Positions 47,339-56,983 of a stretch of 64,000 nt of DNA are shown in pieces. The translations under genes were made by a program, and so were the position numbers. Numbering within the stretch: position 1 is the stretch's first letter; each line of letters starts with the position of its first letter. Origin of the DNA: Adiantum capillus-veneris (Eukaryota > Streptophyta > Polypodiopsida > Polypodiales > Pteridaceae); assembly GCA_014529385.2 (NCBI GenBank), contig CM043953.1:68322372-68386371 (forward strand). The letters run 5' to 3'. The notes under the pieces are model-generated. The model was not told the DNA's origin and did no database searches. It saw only the letters and a program-made list of their open reading frames with translations.

Positions 47339-47396
47339 GGCGTCGCTATGAGCGTCGCAAATTTCTTTGTAAATTTGCGACGCTCATAGCGACGCC
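47339..47396. repeat. Perfect 26-bp hairpin in the CACTA left subterminal region
   Basis: The arms 47339-47364 and 47371-47396 are exact reverse complements around the 6-base loop CTTTGT. Each arm contains the subterminal motif GCGTCGCTAT in a longer palindromic context. Subterminal repeats of CACTA elements bind the TNPA-type protein. Confidence 0.95.
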
Positions 47397-47485
47397 GACT
47401 GGGCTAAAAAAATAACAGAGAGCGCCCAAAAACTCAGATCTCAGATCTGAGTTTTTCAGCGCCCTCAAGCAAGGAGCAGGTAACG

Positions 47486-47489
<4 letters not shown>

Positions 47490-47522
<33 letters not shown>

Positions 47523-47524
47523 CT

Positions 47525-47609
<85 letters not shown>
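47490..47609. repeat. (CT)n and (AC)n microsatellites in CACTA C
   Basis: A CT tract at about 47490-47518 is followed by an AC tract at about 47526-47609, one of the longest in the window. Confidence 0.95.
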
Positions 47610-47612
<3 letters not shown>

Positions 47613-47729
47613 AGAGGAAGGAGAGCCAGGTATTCTCCTTCCCTCTCCTCACTCTCATGTTCCCTTCCCCTCTTTCTCTCTCCCTCTCTCTCTCTCTCTC
47701 ACACACACATACACACACACACATAGTGT

Positions 47730-47730
47730 T

Positions 47731-47798
<68 letters not shown>

Positions 47799-48055
47799 AA
47801 CATAAACAAAAACGCACACACACATACATAAACAAAGAATGCATACACACATTGAGAGAGGAAAAGAGAGAGAGAGCATGCATAAACAAAAAACGCACAC
47901 ATTGAGAGAGGAAAAGAGAGAGAGAACATGCATAAACAAAAAACGCACACATTGAGAGAGGAAAAGAGAGAGAAAACATGCATAAACAAAAAAACGCACA
48001 CACATTGAGAGAGAAAGAGAGAGAAACTAATTTAACGTCGTAGGAAACTAATTAA
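47730..48055. repeat. (GA)n tract and ~50-bp minisatellite in CACTA C
   Basis: GA repeat at about 47735-47795, then four copies of a unit containing ATTGAGAGAGGAAAAGAGAG and CATGCATAAACAAAAAACGC. Units start at 47851, 47901, 47951 and 48004. The last unit is incomplete. Confidence 0.9.
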
Positions 48056-48059
48056 AATT

Positions 48060-48165
48060 AAAAGACCTAAAGATCTAGCCGACGAGGAATTGAACTCAAG
48101 ACCTATTATTCAAGAGGGAAATGGCATAACCAATCTATCATACTTGGCATGGGTGATAGAAAGGT
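48060..48165 (-). repeat. Possible tRNA-derived SINE-like or anonymous insert in CACTA C
   Basis: The minus strand has GATTGGTTATGCC and, about 28 bp on, GGTCTTGAGTTCAATTCC, which resemble the internal Pol III A and B boxes. No A-tail or target duplication is seen. Confidence 0.25.
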
Positions 48166-48403
48166 TATACCATTTATCTCTTTTTATTGGCACACACATC
48201 CACACATGCGCACACACACAAGAAGAAGAGAGTTATAACGTCGTAGGAAACTATCCTAAAAGACATTAAAGATTAGGTTAGATGTAGACTTACGTTAAAT
48301 TAGATTTAGGTTTATTTTAAGTTAAATTAGATTAGATTTAGGTTTATTTTTAATTAGATTTACGTTTATTTACGCTAGATTTAGATTTACGTTATATTAG
48401 ATT

Positions 48404-48775
48404 AGATTTAGGTCTCCATAGACTGCGATGCCTGCATGAAGCGGGTGAAGAAAGCCCTCAATGGAATATAGGGTATTGCTGCCTTCACTCATGGTGGGCT
48501 CCGTCGATCCAAAAGTACTGGTGAAATGTCTTCAGAAGATAGGGAAGAAGGTGGATCTTCAGGGCGGCAAGAGTCACTACATCCCCGACACAATGACCAT
48601 CTAGACAACCTCTAGTCATTCAACAACTTCAAAGTTAGTAACAAGAGCAAGAACGGTCTAAAGGGCCAACTGCTGTCGTCAGATGTGGATGGAGATGAGG
48701 CAGCGTCACCACCGGAAGTTAACTCTCACATCTTTAGTGATGAGAATGCCAACTCTTGCCGAGTTATGTGAAAAA
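48404..48775 (+). pseudogene. Captured heavy-metal-associated (HMA/HIPP-type) gene fragment
   Basis: After a splice-acceptor-like TTTAG, one frame reads VSIDCDACMKRVKKALNGI. This is the HMA metal-binding motif with the CxxC pair (Cys-Asp-Ala-Cys). After a stop and frame change it continues MVGSVDPKVLVKCLQKIGKK and VDLQGGKSHY, matching the second half of plant HMA domains. An Asp/Ser/Asn-rich tail follows to about 48770, as in HIPP-type metallochaperones. The parent protein would bind a metal ion through the two Cys residues. Here the fragment is broken and sits inside a CACTA element, so transduplication of a host gene is the simplest reading. Confidence 0.75.
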
Positions 48776-48905
48776 TTATGTGTTAAATCAGTTTTAAGGT
48801 TCTTATAATCCCTGTTAGTTTAGTTCTTTGTTTTTAATATAACATAATTTACGTTAGATTTAGATTTATGTTATATTAGATTAGACTTAGGTTTATTTAG
48901 GTTTA

Positions 48906-48906
48906 T

Positions 48907-48957
<51 letters not shown>
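48906..48957. repeat. (AC)n microsatellite
   Basis: About 26 AC units within the CACTA element, just before the second direct-repeat copy. Confidence 0.95.
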
Positions 48958-48958
<1 letters not shown>

Positions 48959-49479
48959 GAAGAAGAGAGTTTTAACGTCGTAGGAAACTATCCCAAAAGA
49001 CGTTAAAGATTAGGCTAGATGTAGACTTACGTTAAATTAGATTTAGGTTTATTTTTAGTTAGATTTACTTTTATTTAGATTTACGCTTATTTACGTTAGA
49101 TCGAGTCCATGCAAGAATTACTTACGGTTTAGGGTTTAGAGTTAGACGAACAGTGAAAAGATCTACTGTGAAAAGATGTTAAGATGTTGTGAAGTGCTAC
49201 AGCTAGAGAAGAGGCAAAGCGGTTTTGTCCACTACATGCAGTATCATGTAGACATGGGTCTGTAGATTTCTTGTACCCACAAATATAGGTATTGACCAAT
49301 AAAGACGAGATTATAACCCGGTGGTTCTGATCTCCGTGCACCTCTAGACCGAGGTGTGCGGGGATTGGACATGACTAGAGAATGTGAGGTAAAGAGAGAG
49401 AGAGAGAGAGAGAGATAAGACGAAGAATGCCAATAGAATATTAAATTTGTTGTCCAGGTTATAAGATTTTTATCCTCAT

Positions 49480-50017
49480 TATGAGTAGTGACGAGGATGT
49501 GGGACCGTCCAACCGAAACACCTATCTCTCAACGAGGGTCTTATGTCCTTGTAATCAATGCAAGCATGCTGTGCGATGGACAAGACATGTTTCTTTGTAG
49601 CACGTTCGCGAATTTGGCGAGTTCGATCCATCTATTATAGATCGAGTTGTTGCCAATTATAACTCGTCGGACTCTGACACTGGCCAACAAGCAGCAATCT
49701 TGCAACCCAATAGACGTGTTCGCAGGCGCTTTGGTCAAGCAGCATATGTGAGGCCACAAGATGTAGCCTCTGACAGCTCGGGGGATGATCATGCAGAGCA
49801 CATTCCCAAAGAGGCAATGTTTGAGCCCGAGATTGATGAAATGATCGAGACGATCATGGATTCAGAAAGGCTTATCTATGATGATATGAAAAGTGAAGCC
49901 GATACGCCATTGTATAATGGAGCATGTATGTCTAGATTGAAAGCACTCCTAGTTCTTCTCAACATGCAGGCAAAGTTTGGATGGAGTGACACTAGCGTCA
50001 CAGCGCTTTTCAAGTGA
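49480..50017 (+). pseudogene. CACTA TNP2-type transposase N-terminal region
   Basis: One frame, with a single TAG at 49598-49600, has STRVLCPCNQCKHAVRWTRH, resembling the Cys-rich transposase-associated domain at the start of TNP2-type proteins. It is followed by an acidic stretch and PLYNGACMSRLKALLVLL and FGWSDTSVTALF near 49910-50010. The last two match the TNP2 segment upstream of the catalytic domain. It stops at 50017 and the next recognisable sequence is TNPA-like, so the DDE catalytic domain is deleted. Confidence 0.7.
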
Positions 50018-50153
50018 TCTATTACAATTAGTTTACTTTAATAAAACTCTAAATGTATAATGATCTGATAGATTTTTACACGACTGTATCGTATTTTTAT
50101 GTCTTTGCGTCATTGTCTACTCTATTCATTCAATATTAAGTTTAAATATTCGT

Positions 50154-51478
50154 GTGTTTAATGCAGGTATGGATGATGAGGAGTTTCTTTCTTCTTTGTC
50201 ACCGCAGCAGAGACAGTGGTACGTGGAGCGTCATCGCTCTGGCGCATCATCGCGCGTTCCTACTCCATCCGCATCTCCGTCTATTTTGGAGCATTTGGCG
50301 CGCTCCGAAGCTTCGGCGTCGACGAGACGAGCTTCACACTCGTCTAGACACCGGCGCTCTAGTGGTGGCGGTGGCGGTTGTTGTGGGGATTCCGCCACCG
50401 ATGCCTCCACACCGCCTCGTGTTCGATGAGGCTCTTTACCCTCTCCTTCTTTGCCCGCCCCCACACCAGCCACATCATCGCCATCTACGCCAGGTTTTGC
50501 ACGGCTGACTGTTCCTAGCAGCTACACACCTCTACCTACTCCGCCAGGGGCCACCCCACTCGACACTCCTTGCTTCGGGGCCCAGACGCCGGTGGAGACA
50601 CCTGACGTCCGTACCCCCATCGACACGCCGCTAGAGACCCCTGCCGAGACACCCAGGTTCACACGTCACCGGCCAGAGGGCTTGCCTTACTCCGTCGACT
50701 TCAGCGGCAGCATCATCATGGATGATGACGGCAAGAAGGTGATCTCGCGCATGCGTGGTCTTTGCTCTCAGCTGTTTAGACACTACATACTAAACAAATG
50801 GAGTGAAGTACGAAGTGATTTAAAAAACAGAGTCATCAGCATACTTCATGATGAGTTTCCCGTTCCAACACGGGATCAGCGCTTCAATGAAGACCTGATG
50901 AAGATTCGAATGCGCAAATACTGCAAACACAAGCGTTCCGAAGTGCAAAAAGCAATCAAGCATGGGTGGAACAGGCCAGATTGGCTGGCCAAAGAAGATT
51001 GGAAGAATGCGAAGAAAGCAGCGCTGGAGAATCCCGACAAGTGGAAGCAACAAAAGGATGCAGCCAGAGCGTGAGTAGAGGTAGGGAGCTCGCACCACTT
51101 GGGGAGCGGTGGATGGGCATCATTTGAGGCCGATTTCGTAAGTGTTTTCACATTGCTCTTTATGTTCGATAGTTTAGGGTTTATGAGTTTTTTAATTCTA
51201 ACATAATGAATTCTTTGTATGTTTTGACAGTGGTCGATGACAGGACGTGATCCCACACCGTACGAGCGCGAGTACGCAGGCAGGAAGGGCTTAAACGCCC
51301 TGATGGACATTCTCAGTTCTCGCGGCGGCATGGTTAGTATTAGGGTTTACTCTTTTCTATTTTTTGTATTGTTTTATAAATGTCGTTATATGTTTATACT
51401 TACTGAAAGCTGTCTTATTGTCTTTTTTTGCAGAATCCGACAGATACGCCGCTTGGACGCGATGAGACGTCTGACTAG
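50154..51478 (+). CDS. TNPA/Ptta-like CACTA accessory protein gene (spliced, one internal TGA)
   Basis: The first exon reads MDDEEFLSSLSPQQRQWYVE, a Ser/Pro-rich part with TPxxTP phrases, then RMRGLCSQLFRHYILNKWSE, KYCKHKRSEVQKAIKHG, and DWLAKEDWKNAKKAALENP. This is the order of the plant Ptta/En/Spm protein family. An in-frame TGA lies at 50427-50429. Splice sites are plausible: donor GTAAGTG at ~51139 with acceptor TTGACAG at ~51231, and donor GTTAGTA at ~51332 with acceptor TTTGCAG at ~51434. A frame change near 51070 is needed to reach the first donor. The later exons read GRDPTPYEREYAGRKGLNAL and NPTDTPLGRDETSD. TNPA-type proteins bind subterminal repeats. Confidence 0.65.
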
Positions 51479-51855
51479 ACGACGTCAGTTTAGCCGTAGC
51501 TAGATAGCATTAGTTTAGGGTTTCTCATAGCTTATGTATCATGAGACGGATTTTATACGTCTTTTTGAACCATGTATATTATTACATTTGTCACCGCAGT
51601 TCATTTTGCCAATCAATTCTTTATGCCTATGATGTTGTACAATTGTCATTATTACATTTGCCAATCAATTCATTTTGCCTATGATGTGTACAATTGTCAA
51701 TTTTACGCTTGTCAATTTTGCAAACAATGCGTCTTGTGGGTGACTATTTTGGGTCTATTATCTACCCTTGCACTTTTTTTAAAAAGTGAATCAAGTACAA
51801 TATGGTTGATGGGTGGCAGGGCATTCAATGCTCTGTCACCAAAAAAAAATTCTCT

Positions 51856-52060
51856 CGGGCGTCGCTATAACCGTCGCTATTTATGGCTCTGTAGCGTCGC
51901 TATGAGCGTCGCTATAGACTTCTGTGTAAACGTCGCTATAACCGTCGCTATGACCGTCGCTATGAGCGTCTCTATATAGCGACGCTCTCATAGCGACGGT
52001 TTTAGCGACGCTGGGGGTTATAAAAACCCAGTGTATTTCCGTCGCTAACAGCGTCACAAG
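51856..52060. repeat. CACTA right subterminal repeats
   Basis: About ten copies of the GCGTCGCTAT/ACCGTCGCTAT motif in both orientations, including an inverted pair near 51960-52010. The same motif forms the hairpin at the left end. Confidence 0.9.
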
Positions 52061-52081
52061 AGCACACAACCTCTTGTAGTG

Positions 52082-52127
52082 GTCTTCTCCAAGATGTGTG
52101 CATTTCTCTGCAACCCTAATTCCAACA
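52082..52127 (+). repeat. A 5' LTR, right part
   Basis: Begins with the GTC target duplicate of CACTA C and ends CTAATTCCAACA, matching the end of the A 3' LTR at 60120. Confidence 0.9.
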
Positions 52128-52128
52128 A

Positions 52129-52141
52129 TGTGTATCAGAGC
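52129..52141 (+). other. A primer binding site
   Basis: TGTGTATCAGAGC directly follows the 5' LTR. It is a slightly mutated form of TGGTATCAGAGC, the initiator-Met tRNA site of many plant copia elements. Confidence 0.8.
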
Positions 52142-52520
52142 AGGTTGCATCCTCCCAGGCCTAGTTGCTAGCAGCTCCAGTACATGCCTCCTCACGTTCT
52201 CCAATTTTTGGGAGCTTTGGTGAGCGTTTGCAGGTCGACAAAAATTTCAAGAAAACTCATAAAGCTTACTCTGCTCATATTTTTGATTCAAGCTCATTTC
52301 GACCTCCGTTTCCACTACAGCTAGGTTTGTGCAGGCAATTCAGTCATTTTGTGCAGAGTTTTTGTCAGTGCCAAATATTGCATAACATGTCCTATAAAGT
52401 CTGCTGCGGATTGTGCTATATAGCACGTGCTGGTCTCACTCAGTTTCTCCTCATTTCGGACAGTTTTCACATCAATTGCAAGCATTTTCCACGGCTGACA
52501 ACAACACAGATGTGTTCAAG
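52142..52520 (+). other. A untranslated leader
   Basis: Sequence between the PBS and the gag frame. No ORF with a recognisable domain and no structural RNA that I can identify. Confidence 0.6.
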
Positions 52521-53540
52521 ATGTTTGCTGCTGAGGACAGATTGGATTCCCTATGTGGGCTTACATGATGCAACATGTTCTTGTGTCAAAGGGCGTCTAG
52601 AATATTGTGCAAGGCATTGATGTACGTCCTCGTTCTGAGGATGTAGGCGATATTGATAATGTTGCAGGTCTTGTTGCAAGGATTGTTGCTATTAGAGTTG
52701 TTTTGCCTACTGCAAAACAAGCTCGTTGGGATGTAAAGGATGTGCAGTCTCATGTGTTGATTGTGTTGTCTGTGAAGCACACCATTACTCCTCACATTCA
52801 TTCAACAAAATTTGCAAAACAGGCGTGGGATATTCTAGCAGGTCTTTATGCAAGCCACAATGAGGCTGAAATTGCTTTGTTGCGTAAAGAGCTGGAATTG
52901 AAGATTATGCATGAGGAAGATGATATAGACACTTTCCTTGCTAGTATCAAGGATATCAATGAGCATCTTATTTTTGTAGGTGAAGTCATTTTAGACAGTT
53001 CCCTTGTGCAGACTGTTCTTGATGCCTTACCAGACTTTTGCTAGTACTTGGAGACTTATGCCCAAGGAAATCCTGAAGTTGTCAAGTTTGATGCATTATG
53101 TACATTGCTATTGCAAGAGTCATTTTCCAAAAAAAATAGGACTAGGCAACGTGTAGTTGAACAGGCTTTTATTGTTTCTCAAAGAAAGGGTGGTAACAAC
53201 AATGTAGTCACTTCTTATGGTTCTACTGCGAGTGGCAAAACGTTTGTTCCTAATGCTTTTGATGGCAACAATTTGTCTGGAAATTGTGGTGAGAAGCACA
53301 AAAATAAGATGCGTTGCCATTATTGTAAAGCTAGATCACTTGATCAACAAGAATTGTCCTAAGCTGAAGGCCAAAGAGGCTAAGAAGAAAGAGGGTAGTT
53401 CCACTGCAAATGTTCGCTCCACTACAAATGCAGCCATTGTTGAGTCTTCAGTGAAAGGAGATTGTGATGTTGATGTTGATGCAGAATGGGATTTTAATGT
53501 AGAGTGCACTTACAATCCTACCGTCCATGATGCATGCATG
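52520..53540 (+). pseudogene. A gag polyprotein remnant
   Basis: Gag of the copia UBN2 type. MFAAEDRLDSL near 52520 starts the protein out of frame. A 145-codon frame at 52607-53044 has VKHTITPHIHSTKFAKQAWD, ILAGLYASHNEAEIALL and KELELKIMHEEDDIDTFL. A stop at 53041-53043 is followed in the same frame by ETYAQGNPEVVKFDALCTLL. The CCHC knuckle near 53310-53370 is split by a frameshift (CHYCK, then DHLINKNCPKLK). Several lesions make it non-functional. Confidence 0.82.
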
Positions 53541-54022
53541 TGAGTTGCTACAGATTCAAATGTGTGGTATTTCAACAGTGGTGCTACAAAGCACATTACC
53601 TCACATCGTGAGTTGTTCACCTCTCTCGAGTCTCTCTCGAGTCTGTCCCTCATGGGAATTCAGTCACTTGTGCCAACAATGCCTGTTATCCGGTTCAAGG
53701 AGTTGGAAAGATTGTCTTTACTACTGCAAATGGTAGTTCTTTTACATTTGTTGATGCACTTTATATACCTGGGATCAAGAAGAACTTTTTGTCTATATCT
53801 GCACTTGCTAGACTTGGACTTGCAGTCAAATTTGTGGATGATAGATGTACAGTTCATGATCTTAGTTTTGGTGATGAAATTGTTGCATCTGGCCTTTTGT
53901 GCCATGGGATGTATAAGCTCACTTTGTATGACAAGTGTGGATAAATTTTTGCAAATGCAATTGCAGATTCAAGGTCTATTTTAGATGAAAAACTTTGGCA
54001 TGCATGTTTTGGTCATCTAAAC
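53541..54022 (+). pseudogene. A protease and GAG-pre-integrase remnant
   Basis: The protease motif is WYFNSGATKHITSH; AAC at 53574-53576 replaces the catalytic Asp of DSG. After a frameshift, another frame continues FTTANGSSFTFVDALYIPG, IKKNFLSISALARLGL and MYKLTLYDKCG. It ends with LWHACFGHLNSKGE, the start of GAG-pre-integrase. There it meets the polypurine tract, so everything from the integrase core on is deleted. Confidence 0.85.
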
Positions 54023-54140
54023 TCCAAGGGGGAATTGTTACCATATACATGCGGTAGTGATGTGTGTGAACACACTAGGTGAAAGGCATAGGGAACTGGA
54101 ACCATATACATGTGGTAGTGATGTGTGTGAACACACTAGG
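54023..54140 (+). repeat. A polypurine tract and 3' LTR left part, with a 61-bp tandem duplication
   Basis: CCAAGGGGGAATT precedes the LTR start TGTTACC at 54036. A 61-bp unit is repeated at 54041-54101 and 54102-54162. Each unit contains 40 bp of A LTR followed by the first ~21 bp of B's LTR (TGAAA(G/C)GCATAGGGAACTGG). The duplication therefore straddles the A/B junction and arose after B inserted. Confidence 0.85.
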
Positions 54141-54284
54141 TGAAACGCATAGGGAACTGGAACAATGCTAATCTCCACCAAACCATGCTTTATATAGGCC
54201 CTTGGCCTGCTAAACATAGAGACCCCCTTGATTACATGTCCGTCCTAGCCCTTGGCCTTGCCTGGTCCTACCCTTGGCATGACA
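54141..54284 (-). repeat. B 3' LTR
   Basis: 144 bp. It contains GCTTTATATAGGCCC, whose counterpart in the right LTR is CTATATATATGCCC, probably the promoter region. Confidence 0.9.
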
Positions 54285-54433
54285 TTACTCCCCCCTTGGA
54301 GAAGCCTTTTCATCCTTAAAAACAAGAGAGATGATACAATAATGTTTTTCATAGTGGCATCCTTCATGGATCTAGTGGTTTGTTTGACCAAAACACAGTT
54401 CAGTAGGAGGTTCAATGGAACCAAGAATACCAT
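54285..54433 (-). pseudogene. B pol 3' end: chromodomain-like tail and polypurine tract
   Basis: The minus-strand frame NCVLVKQTTRSMKDATMK resembles the chromodomain phrase VLVKW...EDATWE found at the end of chromovirus pol. The TTTTTAAGGATGAAAAGGC sequence just before the polypurine tract parallels the coding end at 9650-9670. Only this tail of pol can be recognised in B. Confidence 0.5.
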
Positions 54434-56680
54434 CCTAACTTTTCACATTGTTGTCCATTTGCAACCATCTTGTGTTGTCGGTTCCTATCTAAGCATAGTG
54501 TGTAGACTCCATACAGAATGCACATGAATATGCTAAACGAGTTATCACAACAAAGATGTACTCAAAAGAGTACCACTTTCCATAAAGTAACTTGATAACA
54601 TAACTCATCAGTCAATTTTAAGTCCTTGACTTGTTCTCAAATTTCATCAGTAAACAACCCCACCATAACGAGTATTCAAGGTTGAGAACCAGACTTAAAC
54701 ATGAAGGGACTAAACTGAGTCACAAACATACTTTACCTTATTGTAAGCAATGCCAACTGCTAACACACATGCTTTGCATATCCTTTAGCACAAGAGTACA
54801 CTTGTAACTTGTAATCTGCCTATCCTCTTTGGATTCTGACAGTATTGAGATGTGTTTTTTCCTATGGTTTACAAACAATCATCCCAGTGGACTGGTAAAC
54901 GTGGATCACAATATCGTACAACATTACTAAGGAATCAACAATGTCCTGAATAACTATCATGGTTAACGTGAAAGATCCACAAACACACAACCCGAACCCT
55001 GACCTCTATTGGTGATTGGTAGACCCAAAAGTAAGCTCATAGAGATACTGTACATGGTGTGAAAAATTATTCATAAGCAACTACTGTGATGAATATGCAT
55101 GCCGCTCCAAATTGGTCTTTGTTAAACACTAGGGCCCATAACACCTAGTGTGCATGCATTTAGCAAAAAAACAGATCCGAACCTGTATATCCATGATCAT
55201 CCTTGCCAAGACGTATGGCAATGTGATACTCCTAGCACACATTAAAGAGGGATGTAAATAGTTCAGAAAAGAAACCAAATACTTTCTGCTGCAATTAGTT
55301 GCAAGTCGTGCTGAAGGTTTGAACCATAATAGAAGGTGAAACCTTAATCACTTCTAGGTACAAACAATGAAACCTTTCATTAACAACTCATAGCCTTGCT
55401 ATATGCTAAAACAACCATTTGTAATGTTGTTTAGTTGCACTTGTACTGTAACAAGTCATTCTAAGCATGCGAAAATTTCTGGCCACCGAAATTGCTCCTG
55501 ATACATCGTGTTAAAAATGGTTTAGAGAACACATTTAACCAGCACCTAGGGACTTTGTTGTGACACATACTTGAAATAGTGGGCGCCAGTGTCAATCCCA
55601 GAGGCTCATATTCTCCACATGTGGAATATGTCTCATGTAAGGATGTCTAGAAAAGAACATCCTTCAAGTACAAGATGTACTTGTGCGTGGAGGTAACTGC
55701 AAACACTCTACAACGGGAGTGAGAGGGACCCTCATTAGCGTTGCTCCACACTAGCTAAAGCAAACTCCTAGAGTCCCTAGACCATGTTGTAACCCATGTG
55801 ACAACATGTGCCAAATAAACCCTACAAATGGGTCTATAACTGCATAATGCAAAAACTTATTTTGGACACTATGGCCCCAAAGTCTTGGCTCTTACATGAC
55901 ATTGTCATCTCTCTGAAGAGCAAAAATGGATGAAAACATAGTTTATGCATCCTACGTAGAAAAAGCAAACCAAAACACATAAAACCAAATCAGATGCGTA
56001 CCTGTAGCGGAGTGAAAGGCCCCTACCCAAATTTCCTGTCGCCAAAGGCCTAGGAACACTAATTGAAAATTAGTGAAAGGCAAGTAGTATGACACATGGA
56101 ACCTTGGGTGTTGCCTTTGCAAACAAGATCCCTTGGTCAAAATTAGCATTATCAAACCCCTTCGTTAAATGTCACAATAAAAATGCACAACTAGCAACCA
56201 ATAATATCTGAAGTCAACTCTGGAAGCTAAAATTATCCACACGAGCCCTTGGCAGCTTATGGATTCCAATAATTGACCATCACACTTAATAAGTGATTTA
56301 ATAATCACGAATTGGGTCTTACCCCAAAATTGGAATCGTACCGACACTCTTAGTGCTATAGATAAAATAGAAGATCCACTCAAGTTGGAATCGTATTCAC
56401 AACCGGATCTCGTCTAGACTCAAAATCCATAATCGAGGAGGTTGGTGAACAGCCGTGCTGTTTAAATTGCTTGCTTCATCTATACACCTTGGTAGAGAGA
56501 TGCATTTGCGAGTTTGAGACTTTCAAAAGCTCAACGTGATCTTCACACTCAAAGTGTGTGGTGCTAAAATAACACCCACAAAATTAGTAATGGCAAGATG
56601 CTTTTTTTTCCATTGAAATCAATGGGTATTGAAGAGATTCGTTCGATCTTGAAAGCAATCAGTGATGAATTACAAACAGA
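54434..56680. other. B interior, no recognised coding sequence
   Basis: No frame on either strand above about 75 codons shows a known motif. It may be decayed pol or replacement sequence as in LARD-type elements. Confidence 0.5.
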
Positions 56681-56880
56681 TGGCTCTTAGCCCTTTCAAA
56701 ATAGGTGGATCTTAGCCATTTCAAAATAGGTGGCTCTTAGCCATTTCAAAAATAGATGGCTCTTAGCCATTTCAAAATAGGTGGCTCTTAGCCCTTCAAA
56801 AATAGATGGCTCTTAGCCATTTCAAAATAGGTGGCTCTTAGCCCTTCAAAAATAGATGGCTCTTAGCCCTGCCTGTTACC
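56681..56880. repeat. 25-bp minisatellite in B
   Basis: Eight units of 25-26 bp, TGG(C/A)TCTTAGCCxTTTCAAAAATA, starting at 56681, 56706, 56731, 56757, 56782, 56807, 56832 and 56857. Confidence 0.95.
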
Positions 56881-56951
56881 ATATCAACATAGAAAGATTG
56901 TAGAAAAATCATGCCTAAATTCACCTTTTTTGCATATAAGTTGGAGAGAGA

Positions 56952-56983
<32 letters not shown>

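Larger units (their letters stand above)
48221..49110. repeat. ~150-bp direct repeats flanking the captured gene fragment
   Basis: AGAAGAAGAGAGTT(A/T)TAACG and the following ACGTCGTAGGAAACTATCC...TAGATGTAGACTTACG block occur at about 48221-48375 and again at about 48958-49105. A shorter relative is at 48034. The HMA-like fragment lies between the two long copies. Confidence 0.8.
47277..52081 (+). mobile_element. CACTA (En/Spm) DNA transposon C, 4805 bp
   Basis: Perfect 12-bp inverted ends CACTACAAGAGG at 47277 and CCTCTTGTAGTG ending at 52081. The direct target duplicate GTC lies on both sides (47274-47276, 52082-52084). The 3' LTR of the host element A is uninterrupted at this point (TTCGCCTTCTCC at 60073-60084) and serves as the empty site. 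Subterminal GCGTCGCTAT motifs crowd both ends. The interior has a captured HMA gene fragment, long microsatellites, a TNP2-like N-terminus and a TNPA/Ptta-like gene. The TNP2 catalytic region is absent, so C is a deleted, non-autonomous copy. Confidence 0.95.

Noticed and set aside
50154-50508. Separate host gene with Ser/His-rich product in the second frame
   Set aside because: It overlaps the TNPA-like frame, which has better family support and splice sites; the overlapping frame is a shadow.
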